From positions 1-37,310 of the forward strand of contig CAZWVF010000022.1 of the NCBI GenBank assembly GCA_964637695.1: 37,310 nt of DNA, given 5' to 3'. Source of the DNA: JAGLTZ01 sp964637695. GTDB taxonomy: Bacteria > Blakebacterota > Blakebacteria > Blakebacterales > Blakebacteraceae. The notes below the pieces were generated by a model that was not told the origin of the DNA, ran no database searches, and saw nothing but the letters and a program-made list of their open reading frames with translations. Positions 35,126 to 37,310 of this stretch are shown piece after piece; within the stretch, counting starts at the first letter, position 1; each line of letters begins with the position of its first letter. Position numbers and translations under genes: made by a program.

Positions 35126-35180
35126 AGTGTGAGAGATCACACTGTATTATGTAGCACAAATATGCTATATTATATTATAG
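35126..35180 (+). promoter_or_regulatory. Cluster of inverted repeats upstream of the AbrB-Doc operon
   Basis: Three inverted repeats follow one another: AGTGTGA-gaga-TCACACT (35126-35143), TAGCA-n6-TGCTA (35152-35167) and CTATA-n6-TATAG (35165-35180). The last two overlap in a very AT-rich stretch that could hold a -10 element. This is 24 to 78 bases ahead of the antitoxin start and is a good candidate for the autoregulatory operator of the toxin-antitoxin pair. Confidence 0.5.
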
Positions 35181-35203
35181 ATTATTTCACAAGGAGGCAT
35201 GCT

Positions 35204-35446
35204 GTGGTAAAGCAGATCAAACTTCGTCAAGCGGGTGGCTCAGTCAGTGCCACTCTGCCCAAAGAGATGGTAGACCGTCTGCACCTTCATTCGGGAGACC
35301 AGGTCTATATTGTCGAAACTGAGGCCGGATTGCTGCTAACACCATACGATCCCGTCTTTGAACAGGCTCTTGCCGTCTACGAGCGCGGCAGCAAGAAATA
35401 CCGGAATGCACTTCGTGAACTGGCCGGCAGAGAGGGAGAGGAATGA
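35204..35446 (+). CDS. AbrB/MazE-type antitoxin
   Basis: The protein has 80 residues. The N-terminal half (IKLRQAGGSVSATLPKEMVDRLHLHSGDQVYIVE) is a swapped-hairpin AbrB/SpoVT DNA-binding domain. The C-terminal half is charged and helical and probably neutralises the toxin encoded next. The GTG start at 35204 is chosen because AAGGAGG lies about 7 bases upstream; the upstream open frame to 35129 runs through the operator repeats and is unlikely to be translated. Its stop overlaps the Doc start by ATGA, the usual coupling in toxin-antitoxin pairs. It is expected to repress its own promoter through the palindromes upstream. Confidence 0.85.
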   Translation: MVKQIKLRQAGGSVSATLPKEMVDRLHLHSGDQVYIVETEAGLLLTPYDPVFEQALAVYERGSKKYRNALRELAGREGEE

Positions 35447-35844
35447 AAGAGCCGGTCTGGCTCACAAGACAAATAGTCGAGTTCATCCACTTCGAACTGA
35501 TCCTGGAATATGGTGGAAGTCATGGCATTAAGTCGGAGTACATCCTGGAATCCTCTTTAGCGCGACCTCAAAGCAAATATTCGTATGGTGAAGAACCGGA
35601 TATGGGATTAATGGCTGCAGCATATGGCTATGGTTTAGTTAGAGGACATCCCTTTATTGATGGCAACAAACGGCTTGGCTTTATGGCTATGTATACCTTT
35701 CTGGGACTCAATGGATATGATCTGGTAACTTCTGAGGCAGAAATGGTTGAAGTAATGCTGGATCTGGCTCAAGGGGCTATCAGTGAAGAAGAACTCGCCG
35801 ACTGGCTGCGAGCCAGAATTGTATCTGAGAGTGGGCAGAGATAG
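35443..35844 (+). CDS. doc: Fic/Doc-family toxin (death-on-curing type)
   Basis: The protein has 133 residues, typical for Doc toxins. The Fic core motif is HPFIDGNKR at 69-77 with His69, Asp73, Asn75 and Lys76. Doc of phage P1 has the related form ending in ANKR and phosphorylates EF-Tu; the lysine after Asn, where AMP-transferring Fic proteins have Gly, favours the Doc kinase group. The gene overlaps the antitoxin by ATGA. Expected action is growth arrest by blocking translation when the antitoxin is lost. The region is more AT-rich than the rest of the window, consistent with horizontal acquisition. Confidence 0.88.
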   Translation: MKEPVWLTRQIVEFIHFELILEYGGSHGIKSEYILESSLARPQSKYSYGEEPDMGLMAAAYGYGLVRGHPFIDGNKRLGFMAMYTFLGLNGYDLVTSEAEMVEVMLDLAQGAISEEELADWLRARIVSESGQR

Positions 35845-35959
35845 TATTGGATTATCGCAGGATCGATTGATTTATCAAGCTTCAGACAATCATTGACCGG
35901 CATACAGGGTTTATGACCGGGATTGCACCTTCTTAGATAAAGCTGCTTAATCCGGCTAT

Positions 35960-35985
35960 CGTCTCTGACAGGAGACGGGGGTTTT
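35960..35985 (+). terminator. Possible intrinsic terminator after the Doc operon
   Basis: CGTCTC (35960-35965) pairs perfectly with GAGACG (35972-35977) around a six-base loop and is followed by GGGG and TTTT. It lies about 115 bases after the toxin stop and before the next promoter. The T-run is short, so the call is moderate. Confidence 0.4.
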
Positions 35986-36017
35986 CAATACAGGTGACTA
36001 TTATTACGTTGTATTAA

Positions 36018-36034
36018 GTACCATATAATGGTAC
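36018..36034 (+). promoter_or_regulatory. Palindromic operator overlapping a consensus -10 box
   Basis: GTACCAT (36018-36024) and ATGGTAC (36028-36034) form a perfect inverted repeat with a three-base centre. The consensus -10 hexamer TATAAT sits exactly across the centre at 36024-36029. Transcription would begin near 36036, two bases before the ATG at 36038. A dimeric HTH protein bound here would block the promoter; the HTH gene directly downstream is the obvious candidate. No clear -35 box is visible. Confidence 0.65.
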
Positions 36035-36037
36035 ATT

Positions 36038-36415
36038 ATGTTTATGAAAATCGATATGAAACGGCTTAAAAGTATCTGTGCAGGGCAGGATCTGACTTTA
36101 TCAGAACTGCTCCAATCCGCAGGTGTAAGCAGGAATGCATTTTACACGCTTGCCAGACAGGATTCAATTCTGCCCAGGTCGATCCAGGTGATCGCAAATC
36201 ACCTGCAGATACCACCATCCTCCTTCCTCGCAGATGAAGGTTCAGATACGCAGAAGGGAATGAACCTTATCAGGAGAGTCCGGAATATCGTAAATCATCA
36301 TGAACTGGCGGATCCGGATAATATCCGGCATACACTCATCCTGCTTGAAGAGAAACCAGTTGAACGATTGAGGAGGGCATTACTGCGTGCCAGAAGATTC
36401 AATATTCAGCGATAA
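36038..36415 (+). CDS. Small HTH (XRE/Cro-like) regulator, likely antitoxin
   Basis: The protein has 125 residues with a helix-turn-helix domain at about 7-65 (LTLSELLQSAGVSRNAFYTLARQ, then IQVIANHLQIPPSSFL), as in Cro/C1-type regulators. The C-terminal half is helical and basic. It precedes and overlaps the nucleotidyltransferase gene by 29 bases, the order expected of an antitoxin or regulator with its partner. ATG 36038 is used; another start at 36056 is possible. No Shine-Dalgarno sequence is present, and the predicted transcript begins about two bases upstream, so translation is probably leaderless. It is expected to bind the palindrome across its own -10 box. Confidence 0.75.
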   Translation: MFMKIDMKRLKSICAGQDLTLSELLQSAGVSRNAFYTLARQDSILPRSIQVIANHLQIPPSSFLADEGSDTQKGMNLIRRVRNIVNHHELADPDNIRHTLILLEEKPVERLRRALLRARRFNIQR

Positions 36416-36863
36416 AGAAATCGCCTTTCTCAGGGAGTTGAAAAGAGAGAAGGTCGAATTCATGATTGTGGGACTATCGGCTGCTGCCCTTCAGGGCGCA
36501 CCGGTTGTGACACAGGATGTGGATCTCTGGTTCAACGATCTGACAGATATTGGAATCAGGAAGGCACTGCAGAGGGTGGGGGGAACTTACATTTTTCCAG
36601 CAGGTCAAAATCCTCCGATGTTTGTGGGCGAGGCCGTGAAACTCTTCGATATCGTAACCCATATGCATGGACTGGAGGATTTTGCTGAGGAAAAGCAGTA
36701 CGCAATAAAAATTCCGGTCAGCCGATTCAAAGTTCCGGTCCTATCCCTTGAGAGAATTATCCTCAGTAAAGAAGCGACAGGAAGAGAGAAAGACAAACTG
36801 GCTCTTCCTGTATTGCGGGATGCCATGATCGCTATCGGGGAATCCGGAAACAGGATCAGATAG
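36387..36863 (+). CDS. Nucleotidyltransferase-fold protein (AbiEii/MNT-like), likely toxin partner
   Basis: The protein has 158 residues. A polymerase-beta-like nucleotidyltransferase core is visible: VGLSAAALQG at 28-37 (a variant of the usual GGSA loop), then TQDVDLWF with Asp44 and Asp46 as metal ligands, and a later KLFDIVTHMHGLEDF strand with a third acid. Small proteins of this type paired with an HTH gene act as toxin-antitoxin or abortive-infection modules, transferring nucleotides to tRNA or protein; others are housekeeping or regulatory enzymes. The GTG start has GGAGGG about 10 bases upstream, within the HTH gene. It ends 36 bases from a convergent gene. The toxin role is inferred from pairing. 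Confidence 0.72.
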   Translation: MPEDSIFSDKEIAFLRELKREKVEFMIVGLSAAALQGAPVVTQDVDLWFNDLTDIGIRKALQRVGGTYIFPAGQNPPMFVGEAVKLFDIVTHMHGLEDFAEEKQYAIKIPVSRFKVPVLSLERIILSKEATGREKDKLALPVLRDAMIAIGESGNRIR

Positions 36864-36899
36864 CGAATCTGCAGGTGGTAGACCTGTGAAGCATGTCGG

Positions 36900-37310
36900 T
36901 TATGAATCGACTTGAATCAGTCTATCGTGCAGGACATGTCCTGACCGCGGCATTTCCAGCAGGACCTGCAAACGCATGGTCAGCCTGTACGGTTCTCCTG
37001 GTTCGTCACCAACTGTCTCGACGATATAGAGTGTTCCTCGCACAGTCGCACCTGATTCGGCTGCGCCTGGCATGCGCTCGGATATTGCCTGCTGTACCGC
37101 TTTCATCAGAGCGTCCGCCCGGGCGTTTCGCATGATCTTGAGTGGATTATCTTCATCCGTTCCTGGCGCGACTCCCGTTACTTCGTATGTTTTAAGTCCT
37201 CGCCTGACCGCTCTCTGTTCTTCAGGAAGAGGTAATCTCATAGACGCGACAACGAGGCCACTCTCGAGCTGTCGAAATGTGGCAGCTCCTATGTCTACAT
37301 CACCCTCTGT
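36900..37310 (-). CDS. Unknown protein, 5' end outside window
   Basis: The open frame runs from the window's right edge to a TAA at 36900, giving at least 136 residues. An internal ATG at 37241 exists, but the frame continues upstream of it without a stop, so the gene is probably longer. A segment NARADALMKAVQQAISERMPG followed by strands (RGTLYIVETVGDEPGEPYRLTMRLQVLLE) suggests a helix-plus-sheet domain as in some exported envelope proteins with an ARxxAL-type helix. I do not recognise the family. It is convergent with the nucleotidyltransferase gene. Confidence 0.55.
   Translation of the reverse strand, partial: TEGDVDIGAATFRQLESGLVVASMRLPLPEEQRAVRRGLKTYEVTGVAPGTDEDNPLKIMRNARADALMKAVQQAISERMPGAAESGATVRGTLYIVETVGDEPGEPYRLTMRLQVLLEMPRSGHVLHDRLIQVDS

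Noticed and set aside
35128..35142. CRP/FNR binding site TGTGA...TCACA
   Set aside because: The half-sites are separated by 4 bases, not the 6 required for CRP, so it is reported only as an inverted repeat.

Overview
The window looks like part of a scaffold from an uncultured Gram-negative heterotroph. It has Tat-type and Sec-type signal peptides, lipoproteins, a DUF5117/DUF4953-type secreted metalloprotease, secreted Gfo/Idh/MocA enzymes including a GH109-type one, and a 6-bladed beta-propeller protein. That mix is familiar from the wider FCB and Gemmatimonadota/Latescibacterota-like lineages, but there is no rRNA or other marker here, so the lineage is inference. A run of exactly 100 N inside one gene shows that the sequence is a draft scaffold.

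Layout. (1) Positions 1 to about 190 hold the 3' part of an IS110-family transposase, cut off against lower-GC sequence. (2) 230-7543, minus strand: a secreted beta-propeller, a small lipoprotein, a GH109-type oxidoreductase/glycosidase, Hsp15 (HslR), a secreted esterase, a second Tat-exported Gfo/Idh/MocA oxidoreductase and a DUF819 permease. The last six are tightly spaced and look like one carbohydrate-processing operon. (3) 7767-16021: a secreted zinc metalloprotease faces two tandem secreted S9 peptidase paralogs across a strong bidirectional hairpin terminator, forming a peptide-scavenging block. (4) 16212-19688: a MurG-like glycosyltransferase broken by the gap, a histidine ammonia-lyase, a GPP34 N-terminal remnant and an alpha/beta hydrolase. 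(5) 19763-27050: a long KamA-like radical SAM protein and a winged-helix/ferredoxin protein, divergent from a four-gene operon (MttB-like methyltransferase, MetH-activation-like protein, corrinoid protein, homocysteine methyltransferase). (6) 27188-33653: overlapping addB-like and addA-like genes for a RecBCD-type helicase-nuclease. (7) 33846-35072: a PHP-domain lipoprotein. (8) 35204-36863: two small AT-richer modules, AbrB-Doc toxin-antitoxin and HTH-nucleotidyltransferase, each behind palindromic promoter DNA. (9) A partial unknown gene runs off the right edge.

The most interesting part is 22072-27050. Its four plus-strand genes correspond to the modules of cobalamin methionine synthase (homocysteine, corrinoid and reactivation modules) as separate proteins, with the methyl-tetrahydrofolate module replaced by an MttB-superfamily methyltransferase. 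The simplest reading is a corrinoid system that moves a methyl group from a methylated amine onto homocysteine. The activation-like protein lacks the usual SAM-motif arginine and carries extra cysteines, and the divergent Fe-S protein may supply low-potential electrons. Substrate and direction are inference.
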